From Leptodactylus fallax (taxonomy: Eukaryota > Chordata > Amphibia > Anura > Leptodactylidae), in the NCBI GenBank assembly GCA_947044405.1, contig CAMRHE010000067.1, positions 2,921,501 to 2,985,500 on the forward strand: DNA of 64,000 nt. Direction: 5' to 3'. This document shows positions 1 through 11,639 of the stretch, one piece after another. The notes beneath the pieces are model-generated. The model had not been told where the DNA came from and made no database searches. It saw only the letters and a program-made list of their open reading frames with translations. Each line of letters starts with the position of its first letter. The first letter of the stretch is position 1. The translations under genes were made by a program, and so were the position numbers.

Positions 1-557
1 TTCTCCTAACTTTCCTTGTTTTCTTCTCCCAGCCAATTCCAAGATAATTTGTTTCTTCATGTGTGTAAATCAGCACCACGGAGCACCCAGGGCGTACCTT
101 CTCTTCTGCGAGCACCCATCGCGTCATCGCTTCTCACCGCCCCTTCGGCCATTGCGAGAACTGAGAAGAAAGAAGACCAAGAGGGGAAAACAAGGAAATG
201 CAGAAGAAGAATGGCCTTTCCAACGTGCCATTAACTTAAAAGTGTTTTTGCGAATGATAGACTCCCTTTAAAGGGTCATTTGTGAGCTCTCAGGAGATAT
301 AAGGGCTACAGACTGAGCCATCCAACAAACTTACTGATTTTATACTTAATGGGACAGTGCAGCCTGCAATATATGTGAAAACTATATTTATTTATATTTA
401 AAATATAAGCTAATACCAATTAAAAACTGTTTTTACATCAAAATACGTACAGGCAGTATTAAAAATACATAAATCAATGTCCCTGGCCTTTAAATTTAAG
501 TATCGATGTTTTCTATGTAGAATTCAATATTTACTTTATTCTTTTAATTAATTGAAT
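1..557. other. Unassigned non-coding DNA
   Basis: No gene or clear repeat was recognised. The first 250 bases have short overlapping open frames without a splice or codon pattern that supports a gene. A CCCTTTAAAGGG palindrome near 264-275 resembles joined ends of TTAA-type MITEs, but no partner end was found. The rest is AT-rich. Confidence 0.5.
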
Positions 558-915
558 TTAAAGGGATTTTCCAGGACTTTAAAATTGATGACCTATCCCT
601 AGGTTAGGTCATCAATTGAAGATCCATGAAGGTCTGAAAACCATGAAATACATCAGCTGGTTGAAGCGGCAGTGGCACTCCCTGCACTTCACAAGCCATG
701 TGACATCATGTTCATCTTTCATATCGCCTGATCGCTGCTCAGTCCCATTCAAACATACAGAACCGTGCTTGCTACAGTAAGTAGTGAAGAAGCTGCAGTG
801 CTCATGCTCAGGCTGATTGGTCAGGGGGTCGGATATTGGACTCCTGATTATGTTAAATTGGTGACCTATCCTAATGATAGGTTATCAATTAATAAGTCCC
901 AGTAAATCCCTTTAA
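558..915. mobile_element. T2/Kolobok-like MITE
   Basis: The element starts TTAAAGGGATTTTCC and ends AAATCCCTTTAA, so the ends are inverted and each includes TTAA. Just inside both ends are inverted copies of a 'gatgacctatcc...taggtcatcaatt' block. TTAA target duplication with TTAAAGGRR ends is the definition of the Xenopus T2 MITEs of the Kolobok superfamily (known from the literature; assignment here is inference). No coding capacity. Confidence 0.7.
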
Positions 916-2093
916 GTTACCTTTCTTTGTTCAAAGTCTCAATCACACCTGCACTAATGCAAGCGACCCTAATGTTGGCGATCTTTGGTTACATGATAAT
1001 GTAAGTAAATGCGGTGAAAATTGCTGTGTAGACATTTTGATCAGTAGACAAGAAGAGTTACACGTGCTAACAGGTTTCTCCATAATGCCTTGCAGGTAAC
1101 CCTTCTTCTAACGCAGCCAATCATGAGGGTCTATAGATGTAAGTCACTGAAGACTCAGTGGATGAGTCTTAGCCATTTATGTTACTGTCGCTTCGAGATT
1201 ACTAATGTCGCATTTGCATTAAAGAGCTTGAAAGGGGTTGGATACAGTCCAAGGAAACCTAAGACTTTGCAAGGCAATCAGAGCTATTTGGATTTGGGCC
1301 AAATTTATTTAGACCAAATTGTATCTGAAGGCTGATATGACTGAATCTGACTTGAGATGAATTTCGAAAAATGTGTTCATCTCTTTTTTTGCAGCCTGTG
1401 TATGGATTTCTGTAAACACCGTTTTGATTATTGAGACAGCTGCAGAAAATTCCAACATAAAAAAAGGCTTTTTTCATAGAGCCTCTAAATCCACCTACTA
1501 AATGTCTTGCATATAAACTCACAACTTACAAGGTCCTCACACTATAGTACTAAATTACCGTAGGTTGTATACAGAGTCCCACATAGCTTAGCTCTTACTT
1601 ACTGTTGGTGTAACATGGTCACTCCATAATATGGAATATTAATGCAAAACTCTTTTTGAAAAAGCTTCGAAAAATCCCTTGTTTTATCAGATTTCCCAAA
1701 CCCACACACACCTCATCCTATATACTGCATACAGACGCCCCCATAGCTGCGCACATCAGAAAACTGATGTGGAATGATGGCTGATATTTATTTTTACCTG
1801 CAAGATATAGGCACAATAAATGCTAGTAAAGGAAAAATGGATAAACAAGCAATGTTATTGACAGGGCCTGCCATACGGAGAGGTGTAGAGCTCAGTATGA
1901 CGTCCTCTTTACACCATGCCATGTATTGCTCCATATCTAAAAATTAGTAGGATTAGTCAACTTATCAGTAATATGTATGGGGTTTGATCTCAGTATGACA
2001 CCTTGGGCTAGAAGTGGTGAATATCCAAATAGACACCAGAAATTAGACAATGAACTCTATCTAGACCATCAGCAATGTTTTTGTTAAAGGTTT
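916..2093. other. Unassigned non-coding DNA
   Basis: Nothing firm is visible. The open frames here lack any recognisable protein motif. The sequence is AT-rich and without obvious tandem or inverted structure. Confidence 0.5.
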
Positions 2094-2493
2094 CTTCAGG
2101 CTTTATTAATTGATGACCTATCCTTAAGATAGGACATCAGTTGAAGATAAGGAGGATCCAGCACTCCGAACTCCCACAGATCACCTGTTTGAAGCTGTAG
2201 TGGCACTTCTGCTTCACAGCCCATGTGATGTCACATTCATAAGTTATGTGACCTGTCCATACCTCATTCCTTTTCACTTGAATGGGGCTGGGCTGCGATA
2301 CCAAGTATAGATTCTGTACAATGTACAACACTGTGATTGGCTTTCTGTCAGGAGACTGCAGTTCTCATCCAAACACTATGGTCTCAGACCACTGATTGGC
2401 GGGGGTCCCTGGTGTCACACACTAACCGATCTTCAGTTGATTACCTATCCTAAAGATAGGTCATTAATTAATAAGCCTGGAAAATGCCTTTAA
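2094..2493. mobile_element. T2/Kolobok-like MITE
   Basis: Begins TTAAAGGTTTCTTCAGG and ends AAAATGCCTTTAA. The subterminal inverted blocks ('gatgacctatccttaagatagg' type) match those of the 558-915 element, so both belong to one family. The 64-residue open frame inside it is a by-product. Confidence 0.7.
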
Positions 2494-2719
2494 CCCTTCA
2501 ACCACTATATAGCTCTAGGAACGCTTCCATTTTTAGTACTCCAGTATGCCACAAATACTTACTCATTTAGCTATCTTCAACTTGAATCTGGAGATGGGCA
2601 AACCTCACGAGATTTGTTTTGATGAATATTCATGGGTTCATCTGCCTGTTTAGTTTCAGGCCTACATTGTTCGTCACAAATCAGAACTGCTATTATTATA
2701 TTCTGGGGTCACTTCAGTC

Positions 2720-3032
2720 CACAGAGTATAATAAGTGGAGGCCCAGGGGAGGTGGGGAAACATACTAAACACTCGTACTCATCTCCCTTCACCTCTTTTG
2801 GACTCCCTGTATGAGACACGACGATCCCTCGGGGTCCTGTTCCGGCCTCTTTTAGCCTTCTGGCTGATGTGAAGAACCCCTAGGGAATGCTGAGGTCTGG
2901 CAACCCATGACATCAACCAGGAGGCTGGAATAGGCCGGAAGACCATCAAAGAGGACCCCAAGGAAGCTCAGGAGAGGTGAAGTGTTTATTATATTTTTGC
3001 ACCTCCCCTGGGCCTACACTTATTATACTCTG
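2720..3032. mobile_element. Foldback repeat, arms about 50 bp
   Basis: A left arm at 2720-2771 (CAGAGTATAATAAGTGGAGG...) is inverted at about 2982-3032 (...CACTTATTATACTCTG). Partial copies of the same arm, with the CACCTCCCCTGGGCC core, occur near 16363-16412 and 26526-26592, so this is a dispersed family. No known family name can be given from sequence alone. Confidence 0.6.
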
Positions 3033-4082
3033 AGGTTTGAAGAGACCTCAAGTTATATAGTGAATCATGGGTAACAAAAGTTTTGGGTAGAACATGAAAC
3101 TTTTTGAAAACTCAGGTGGAATCCAGATTGATCTGAACTGGTTTTCTCATCTCTATTTATAATTAAATTATCCAAGACCATTACAAATGTTTTTATTAAT
3201 ATACACATTACCCTAGACCATCAGGAATATTTCCATTAACCCCATCAATACTGTAGACCAACAGGAATATTCCATTAAAGAAACACTAAACCTAGAAGTG
3301 AATGATAAAAGTAAATAGGCAATCTAGACAGCACTACTTGGCAGTCTACAGGATTTTCTGCATGGTTATGAAACAGTCTTTTAAAATCCTGCAGAGAACA
3401 AAGGGGTTAATCTCTCGATGATCTAAGGAATGGCTGAGCGGACAATGTTTAGCCAAGCGGCTTCAGAATATTTTGGTTCTACTTCACATAGGGCAGAGGT
3501 GGTAGGCTTCTCCTCTAGCCAGTTGTCTTACAGACAGACAGAGGACAATGAGGAGCAGCAGGAACATGAGTTGAGCTCCTGGGACACACAGAGAAGATTT
3601 CTTTATATATTTCTCTGTTTCAATTTAATATTAGGCAAAATCGGATCAAAGGAAGGGCTTCTAGGAACACACAAAACATCACTTGTTTATCTGTGAAGGT
3701 CTGATGGCAAAGATCCCCACAACCACAAGAAGGGGCTTAGGCGCAGTGCAATGCGGGTAAAAATCCAGTAGGGACTATGGTGCTATACTTCTCTTCACAG
3801 AGTGCTGCAACCCATTCATTCTACCAATCAGAGGAGTCCATGCAATTGGGCTCACACTAATCACCGAAACCGAATCCACCACTAGGGGGAGCTTCAGGAT
3901 TTATTATTTACTGTTTATACATTGAACTTTGTAACTCGTAATCTCCTAAACTCTCCTAAGGGACACATGGAGTTTTGTATAATAACAGAGCTTCAACCAC
4001 TATAAAATATGTTATGAAATTAATCAGCATATACTATTAACCCTATATAGGTAAAAAAAAAAAAAAAGAAAAAATTTGTTCA
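3033..4082. other. Non-coding DNA with decayed repeat pieces
   Basis: Around 3160-3275 a roughly 45-bp unit ('agaccatcaggaatattt...ttaa') recurs imperfectly; a further relative lies near 2062. At 3277 a TTAAAGAAACACTAAACC end resembles the end of the element at 6103, but no matching right end was found. The 88-residue frame at 3430-3696 has no recognised motif and I do not call it. Confidence 0.45.
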
Positions 4083-4458
4083 CTTAAGGTTTTTAATCAG
4101 TGTATTTGGGCAAGTACAAAATACTGAATGCCATATATTATTAGATCCTCACTGTGTTCCTGATTAATTTGGCATTTTTATTTTTAAATCCGTCCACCCA
4201 TTCAAAAGATATGGCCCCTGAAAGATTATATGTAAATGAGCTCCTATTCACCAAGTGGGCGGTAACCTTAAGAAAAATAAAAGGTTACCACCCACTTGGT
4301 GAATAAAAGATCATTTGTATATAATATTCCAAAGGCCATATCTTTTGAACGAGTGGACGGATTTTAACAATAAAAATGTCAAACTGATCAGAAGCACAGC
4401 AAGAATCACATGATGTATTGCATGTAGTATTTTGTAGTTGGTGACACGTCCTCTTTAA
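4083..4458. mobile_element. Long hairpin MITE, arms about 180 bp
   Basis: Nearly the whole stretch is one imperfect palindrome. The centre lies at about 4262-4295, where CCAAGTGGGCGGTAACC is answered by GGTTACCACCCACTTGG across a short A-rich loop, and the symmetry continues outward through 'gccatatcttttgaa' and 'gtattttgt' to TTAA-containing ends. It can fold into a long hairpin. Confidence 0.7.
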
Positions 4459-4666
4459 GGCTGAGGCCCCACTTTGCAGAAACGCAGCTTTTTTTGTTGC
4501 AGATTTTGCTGCATTTTTTTGAGCCAAAGCCAAGAATGGCTACAAAAGGAATGGGAAATATATAGGAATTATACTTCTACCTACTGCTCAATACGCTCCT
4601 GACTTTGGCTCAAAAATCACAACAAAAAAAGCTGCGTTTCTTCAACGTGGGGACTTACCTAAAGGG
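4455..4666. mobile_element. Palindromic MITE, 'GGCTGAGGCCCC' family
   Basis: Starts TTAAGGCTGAGGCCCCAC directly on the TTAA that ends the previous element and finishes ACGTGGGGACTTACCTAA. Inverted arms include AAACGCAGCTTTTTTTGTTG and its complement. A second copy is at 43046-43256 and a half copy near 47466-47530, so this is a repeated family rather than a single palindrome. Confidence 0.7.
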
Positions 4667-5379
4667 GTTATTCTATGAACAGAATTTATCCTACCCACAG
4701 GATAAGTGACTAATATATAATGGCTGGAGGTGATACAGGGTATCGAGTCACCTGTTACACTGGAACAATAGAATACACACCACTCTGTTCTATGGCACTG
4801 ACCCAGCGCTATGTCAATCCCATAGATATAAATGGGTTTTAAAGTTGTATCTGTTGGGGAGTGAGGGGGGGTCTAAAGTATCAATTATGGTAAAAAGAGG
4901 GTCTTTTCTATAATCCGTGCAGGTATATTTTAAAATATAATGTATTCTGTCTTTATTTTATTTCTATACTTCTATATTACAAAGCTTTCCTTCCATATTA
5001 AACAGCTTTACTTTTGTAAGGCTCTTATGCATACAGGGTCCTTTTATCTATCCCATGCTGCTTTTTCTATTACATTTCTGTTTGGACACAGTACACGCTG
5101 TCATTCCACATAAAATATAGAATGAATCTAAGGTGTGTATTTGGGGGGATTTAGTGAAAACAGGAGTCTTTTAACGCACCCCATGCCAATTGTCCTATAC
5201 ATATTCCCACTGGCATTCCCTAAACAGTTGTCATTCCTCATCTTTCCTCATGTAAAATATCAGCGAGCATCTTAAGCAGCTAGCCTGTGGAAGATGTAAT
5301 CTACAGAGATGGAATTTCTCTAAATCTACACAAATCTTCATTGCCCTCTCATTGCATTCAGTTGGCATTTCTTTTATCA
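4667..5379. other. Unassigned non-coding DNA
   Basis: Starts with a CTAAAGGGGTTATTC sequence that looks like another MITE left end abutting the previous element, without a clear right end. The remainder is AT-rich with no recognised gene. Confidence 0.4.
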
Positions 5380-5459
5380 GACGGGAACTGTCATTCCTTT
5401 TAGTATGTCCCTCCTCAATGAGGCTGATAACTCCCATTCAAAACCCCACAAGACAGAGG

Positions 5460-5489
5460 AGAGGAGGAGGAGGAGGAGGAGGAGGAGGT
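5460..5489 (+). repeat. (GAG)n microsatellite
   Basis: About ten GAG/GGA units in a row. It lies about 100 bases upstream of the candidate first exon at 5587 and could be part of its 5' leader or promoter. Confidence 0.85.
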
Positions 5490-5586
5490 GGCCACCCAGT
5501 GCTACACAGCGTAGACATGTGAAATCATAAACAGGGAGCTGCTTCCTAAACTCGAATGGATTGAGAGAAAGAGACACAGAGACAAC

Positions 5587-5637
5587 ATGAAGGACAAGCC
5601 GATAATCAAAACGGTTAAAATGCAGGGCAACGTGCTG
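5587..5637 (+). CDS. Possible first coding exon of an unrecognised host gene
   Basis: An ATG with A at -3 (GACAACATGA) opens 17 codons, reading MKDKPIIKTVKMQGNVL, that run straight into a consensus splice donor, CTG|GTAAGT, at 5637/5638. The exon is 51 bases and ends in phase 0. The leader is purine-rich, and this is one of the few non-repetitive, less AT-rich stretches in the first 20 kb. I do not recognise the peptide and no downstream exon was found in the window, so the protein is unknown. It could equally be a chance ATG plus donor. The 86-residue open frame from 5642 would be intronic. Confidence 0.3.
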
Positions 5638-6102
5638 GTAAGTGGCTGCTGCTGGGGCGTGGGGCAGAGCACTGCTGGGCACACAGCTGTCACACTCCCC
5701 TGGCACTGGTGGTGGGGGTAACCTGCCCTGTGATGGGGGGGAGGAACTAGACAACTACAAGTTTTACATCTGCTGCTGCTTTGTGGCTTGTTGCTTGATG
5801 TTTTCACCTGTTCCCTGTGGGCACCACCCGAGGAAGCCCTGTGTATTGTACCAGCTAGAGGTAGCTGGTGATAGACATCTGTACAAGATCATGCCGTCAT
5901 GATCAGTGCCCAGAAAGCAGGGATTATGGATTATCTCTGGGGATAGCTGAGTTTTGACCAATGATTTTTGGATTATCTGTTTACACTTATTGGATTATAC
6001 AGCGAGGATGCTGCTGACCCAAGGAGGGTTTTCTGGTGGCAGGGAGAGGGTTAAGTTGTTGGTGGAAGTCTGTCGTATTTAACGGTACAATGCAATTCTG
6101 TG
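5638..6102. other. Unassigned, possible intron start
   Basis: Moderately GC-rich to about 5900 with open frames in several directions but no motif; then AT-rich. If the exon at 5587 is real, this is its first intron. Confidence 0.35.
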
Positions 6103-6637
6103 TTAAAGGCGCACTAAACCTAAAGTAGAAAGCTTTCTGAAAGTCAAGCTGCCCATGCAGAGTTTTTTTGGTCAGCAGGTCCTCTTATTTTTGGGATGTT
6201 TATATGGGCGCTAGTAGATCCTTCTAGTAGATCATTGTCGGGGAAAAAGAGACAGGTATTAAGTTTTTCTTTTATGTGATTTTTTTTTTTTTTTTGGTGG
6301 CATTAAATGTGCCCCACAGTCAATCTCTCCTCCTCCCTCCATAGAAATAACTGGAAAACTGGTTTGGTACTTCGGAAGGGTATGGTGCGCCAGGTGCTGC
6401 TCCGAAAACTTTTAGCTAGGAATTGTCTAATGTTTATGACCCCCTTAACTGAGCTGATGATGTCATGTACAAATATATAGTAAGTAGTAATCATGGGGCA
6501 AACATATTTCTCAATAAAACTCATCAAAAACACAAAAATCACCCCACCAGCCAAAAATAACTACTTATAGAGAACAATAACCAATTTAAACCTGTAGTAT
6601 GACTTATGGAGAGACTTCAGGTTTAGTGTCCCATTAA
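6103..6637. mobile_element. TTAA-bounded MITE
   Basis: Left end TTAAAGGCGCACTAAACC, right end GGTTTAGTGTCCCATTAA; the inner bases (CACTAAACCTAAAG and CTTCAGGTTTAGTG) are inverted repeats. A poly(T) run lies at about 6281-6295. The 83-residue minus-strand frame inside it is not a recognised protein. Confidence 0.65.
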
Positions 6638-9600
6638 CTCAACAAATAAAGTATTTGTACAACTATGAAAACTTTACTTGTACTTTCTTGATATAATATT
6701 GCGTCTGTACAGGAAATCTGTCCCATGGGTCATCGTACTCCTTAAATGCGATATGTAACACCTGCATTATATAAGACAGGATATGTATTTTTATAAAGAT
6801 GCAATGAGAACTGCTTCATGTTCAGATGACATCATCATATCGACAATTTGCTGCTCGTTGAACTGGTCACTGGAGTCCGTGGTCCGGTTTATGTGACCTA
6901 TGAACTATTATGTGTTTCTAGAAATAAAGATGATGTTCATTTTATCATATTTTATGACAAGAACCTGTACAAAAGAACTTTATTTGCAGGACTACTAGTT
7001 GCCACCACAGTACCAATGCTATATTACAGATAAAATCTTAGGACCTTGTAAAACATTGACCCTTTACCTTCATAGCTCCAGTGAACCATGGGGATATGTA
7101 TCAATTATGTTGTTTGTATCCCATGAGTTTATTTTTGGTGAGATGTTACCAAAAATTGGCATTCACTTCACTCTCTTGCACTATGTAACCATGCCAGCAC
7201 ATAAGTGATCGAGTATATACCTTCAGCCATTATTTATCAAAAATAACTATTGTAATGGTATAATGAAATGATGGCTATATCCTATTATTGGCATTGGTAC
7301 TGGCGGATTTAACTAGAAATTCTACAAACTGAAATGTAAGAGAAGTTCTATTATATTTGGACATTTTTAAGTTCTAAGATGTTGTTAAAAATCCCTAGTT
7401 GGGACAATTGTTTTGTGCTTTGAAGCAGTATTAAACCTAATGCCTTTTCTGATATCACTATGAGATCTGTAGTTGGTATAGGTGGTGAATGGTTTCTAAG
7501 ATTTGTTTTTGTCATTTTATACAATGTATTGATTTCAACAATTCATTGAATTTTAGTAAATTAAAAATATATATGAAAACGGACTGGAACAGCCAACTTG
7601 GCTGTTTTTGTATTAGGCTGTCACAGACAGGTGGGTATTCCAGTCTCAGCCGTGAAAGGCTACAATGGGAATATCCATTAAGTTGGCTGAGGATAAGTTT
7701 GTGCATTCAGCTTTCGTAAAAAGAGTAAGAGATTGCAGGTCACCAAGGTTATGTCTCAAAGATCAATACTGACATGCCAATAATATGGTTGATGATAGTA
7801 ATAATGAGCAGTGAGTACATCAATAGTGGCATTATTATAATGGATTATTATTATTTTTATTATTTTATTCGCGGGAAAATGGATCAAGCGTGATTACAGA
7901 TTATTCTTGGATGCTAGATATCTGTACAGCCATTGTGTTTAGTGTGAATGTTTCATTTAGGTATGTAGGATGCTTTTGTATCATGTTATGTACATTTTTT
8001 GGGTACAGTACAATGGCAGTATTATAGATATGTCATTTTTGTATTGAAAATTTTGGATTTTGTGCGCAGTTAATATTTGATATATCTCTCTAAATATTTG
8101 TGATACAATACGTAATAAAAACTTTTTTTCTAATAATGGGTGATTTTACTGCATTGTTAAAAGTTTCTAATGTTAAAACTGATCCTGATGACAGTGAAGC
8201 TGGCAGTGTTTGTATAGACGGCAGTGTGTGTGCATAGCCCTAAGGACTGGCTTATCTGCTGTTGAAATGTTAATATTACAAATTGTTAACACTTTCTGTG
8301 CCCAGTGTAATAGGTCAAAATTGACAAACGTTGAATTTCTCCTTAAACATGACATACCTTACAATATATGTGCAGAATTACTAAGCAATTGGTTCAATCA
8401 ACCCCTTGGATAAAAAAAATATAAAATATAACATACAAGAGATGAAGTGATACAGGTCTCGGAAACTTAAGTAACTTGTTTTCAATCCAGGTCAAGTGTT
8501 TAATAAATTCTTTCACTCAAATTATTTTCTCGGTAGATGCTCAAGATTTTGTAAAACTACGATAATAGAAACTTTTGATACAATGTGATATAGCCTGTGC
8601 AAAGCCTGAAGTGAGGAGCATGAAAAAGAAAACCAGTAATAACCAAAAGGAGGATTCCATATACAGTGTTGGCCAAATTAACAGAAATATCAAAACATTT
8701 ATTGCATTTATTGTGTTTTTGCTGTTTTTTCAGTGGATCTCAGTTGGACGTTGTTGAAAATTTATTCTTGTTTGCAAAACTTTATTTAAAAAAAAATATA
8801 AAATCCAACACAAGTTCAGACATTCTGCCATTGTTTGGGTATTTTACTATTGAGCATTGCTTTAAAAACACACCATTGTACTGTATTTCAGTGTATACAT
8901 AACTTCATCGTCAATACTTTTCATGGCATATACCAGAGTAATATTATCATAATAATGGATGGGAAATTGTCTGACCTAATACCGTAAACACATTCTACAA
9001 TTGAAATTTTGCCGAACGAACATGTTTTTGGACTGGAAATTGCCAACAAGGCTGATATTAGCTTGAATTAGTTTGTAAGGTGGTGGAACCAACCACCATG
9101 TTTGAGCCTTCGGTAGTTGGCTTAGTAACTGATGACAGTTTCTTAGGTGGGTCACTACTCAGGAGAGGCACTTTATTTGCTCCAGATGGTATTTCTATAA
9201 ACCATATTTGGTAAATGTATACATTTGGACAGTGTATATGTATATGTAACTGTATACAGTATATTTTCTCCTAGGTATGTGGTAATGATGTGCTGGTTAA
9301 ATGGTTAAGTGGACTGTCGGTGCTCCCTTTGTCACATTTGTCCAGTTGTCCTTCGCCATGTCATATCACATACTTGGTTCTGTTCTTCTCTAGTGAACTG
9401 TGGAGAGTGAAACCTTTGTCAGGTCTGTTTGTTGTATCATGGATGACTTCAGGTGAACATACTCCATGTTATTACATTGTACAGGCTGCGGCCTTGTGCG
9501 GTCTTAAGAAGTGGCATGGCACTCCATAAATAGGAGTACCTGAGCACACTTTGCCAGGGTGCATTGAACAGTGCACAGCCTCCGTGCCAACCTTGGAAGT

Positions 9601-9640
9601 ACCGATAATACATCACAGAGTCTATAATCATGGGTAATTG
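6638..9640. other. AT-rich, apparently single-copy non-coding DNA
   Basis: Three kilobases without any repeat family seen elsewhere in the window. Open frames are all under 80 codons and lack motifs. It could be intronic or intergenic. Confidence 0.45.
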
Positions 9641-9899
9641 TTTAAAATACACTTGCTGAACTACTTGTTGTACAACTTATGCATTGAGAGGATAAATATA
9701 AATCTATTTCTGCTGAGCAATGAAGGAGTCGAATGTGAGTAAAGATACCAAGATACCAACAAGTGGGTTCTCTCATTTCTTTTTCCGCGACTACAATACG
9801 CAAATGCAGTGCAGTTCAAGGGTTACTGGCACTAGGCACAGGTGACTTTTAGATGGGTTTTAGCCAAAATCTTGCATTCTCTTGGTGGCTAATATTGGC

Positions 9900-10223
9900 T
9901 TAAGGCTAAGACACCATGTCGCTGAGATGCAATGTTTTTGGCCGTTGTAGAAGTGTAGTGGCAAAAAACACTGCGTTTTACTGTGCCAACAAAGCGAATG
10001 AAATTTTATTTAATCTCATCTCCACATTGCAGAAAATTCTGTGTTTTCAAAAATCCATGCATTTTTTGAAAAACACTACATGTTAATTTTGCCTGCGAAA
10101 ATGCTACATTTTCCCCATAAACCTATATGGGAGATGCAAAAATGCAAAATCAAGCAGAATAGTATTGAAAAATGCATGTAGCATTTTTGAGTTGTGATTC
10201 GCTTTGTGGGGCCTTAGCCTTAA
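9900..10223. mobile_element. Palindromic MITE, 'TTAAGGCTAAG' family
   Basis: Begins TTAAGGCTAAGACACCAT and ends GTGGGGCCTTAGCCTTAA. Inner parts are also inverted ('aaaatgctacattttcc', 'gcatgtagcattttt'). The right TTAA is immediately reused as the start of the next repeat (TTAAGGGGTTTTCAGAG). Confidence 0.65.
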
Positions 10224-10960
10224 GGGGTTTTCAGAGTTATTCCAAATGTTGCCCAAAGCCAGTATATATGGTACATTTAAAACTAAGGTACAACTTCGAG
10301 CACCATGACTCTGGCGGGGTTTTCAATGCTTAGCTACAGGGATGATGTGTCAGTACAACCCACTGCCGTTCTGGACTTTGAGCAGAACACGTCGCTCACC
10401 TGTCCCCTGATGAACCTGTATCATGGGGAAACGCGTCGGAACCTCTTTTTAATAGACCTCTGAGCTGTTTTTTTGCTCCCTGTAACTCCTCTTTCATCTT
10501 GGGGCCTCTGTTTTATGGCTGAATTATTTATATCGGGGTAATTCCTCCTGAGATCATTGCGAACGCTCTTTTCAGAGAACACCCCATTGTGGGTGAATCA
10601 AAACTCCATCTCAGGGTTTTGTTGCATTTACCTACAGGCATTAATATTTATTTGCCTTTGTTAATTCATCTTTTCAGCAATCTGTTACTCCATATATTGG
10701 AGTTTGGCCCTTTATGATGATGAAGAGGTGCTATCTCCGCTCATAAGGAAACATCAGGAGCATTTGCATTAGTACCCTGTATATACTGAGTGTGGCCATC
10801 TATTGCCCTGATACTGACTATTGCCAGTTTATAAATAATGTATTGATAGATGGGCCCCACTCCACACCTAGCTTATATACAGGGAATGCTACAACTTTTT
10901 CCTATGCCTAATGGGAAGTCAATCATTTTATCTTGTGTCATATATAGCACATAATGTGTT
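10220..10960. repeat. Dispersed repeat with CTGATGAA...GAAACGCGT motif
   Basis: Starts with a TTAAGGGG end. Around 10405-10441 it has CCTGATGAACCTG...GGGGAAACGCGTCGG, a motif I associate with dispersed amphibian repeats; the family name is not known to me. The right border is uncertain. Confidence 0.4.
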
Positions 10961-11167
10961 CTTTAGGGAGTTGCAACACAAGGTTAGAATTATTTTATTT
11001 TTCATTTTCTATTAAAAGTTAAGTTTTATTTTGAAGTCTGTACATATCTTGTGAGACCTATCTCGATTCAGTAGTGTCTACAACCCATATGGCCACTCCA
11101 GACATTCAATGGTCTCAATGGTCTTGTGCCATATACTGTACACATGAGTCCAGTGATTGGCTGCAGT

Positions 11168-11374
11168 AAGGCTATATGCAGAAAACCGAGTGTGCCATCT
11201 GAGAGGGGCTCCGATGCTCCGTTCCGATTATAGAGCAGGTCCTATCTTGGTTCATGATATTGGAACGGAATGGGTTGAAACCCCCATGTGTCACTGAGTG
11301 TGGCCTGAGTGCCTTCCGTTAAAAAATTGGTTACTCTTGGCCTGTACACTCGGTTATGTGCATGAGGCTTTAGA
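11168..11374. mobile_element. Small palindromic MITE
   Basis: TAAGGCTATATGCAGAAAAC at the left is answered by an inverted CGGTTATGTGCATGAGGCTTTA at the right, with GAGTGT/ACACTC next to them. No coding capacity. Confidence 0.55.
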
Positions 11375-11639
11375 ATGACGTGGACTATAGGGTGCACCAT
11401 CACTATAGCTAAGTAAACAAAGCCTGGTGGTGAAGACTGGAGTATCGGTAAAGATAACCACTACACCACCTTCCAAGTTGTTATACAAATGATATTTTTC
11501 TCTGATTTTCCTAAATGGTCGATGCAAATGACAGTCAGTATAATGTTCAAATCTTAAACTGTTATCAGTATAAATCAAATTTTATTCGACAAACCTCCCA
11601 ATGATATATATTTTTTTTAATTAAAAAAACCTAAATCTA

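Noticed and set aside
5377..5807. Minus-strand frames of 101-125 residues over the (GAG)n region
   Set aside because: Low-complexity Pro/Ser/Leu translation of purine-rich DNA; no motif.
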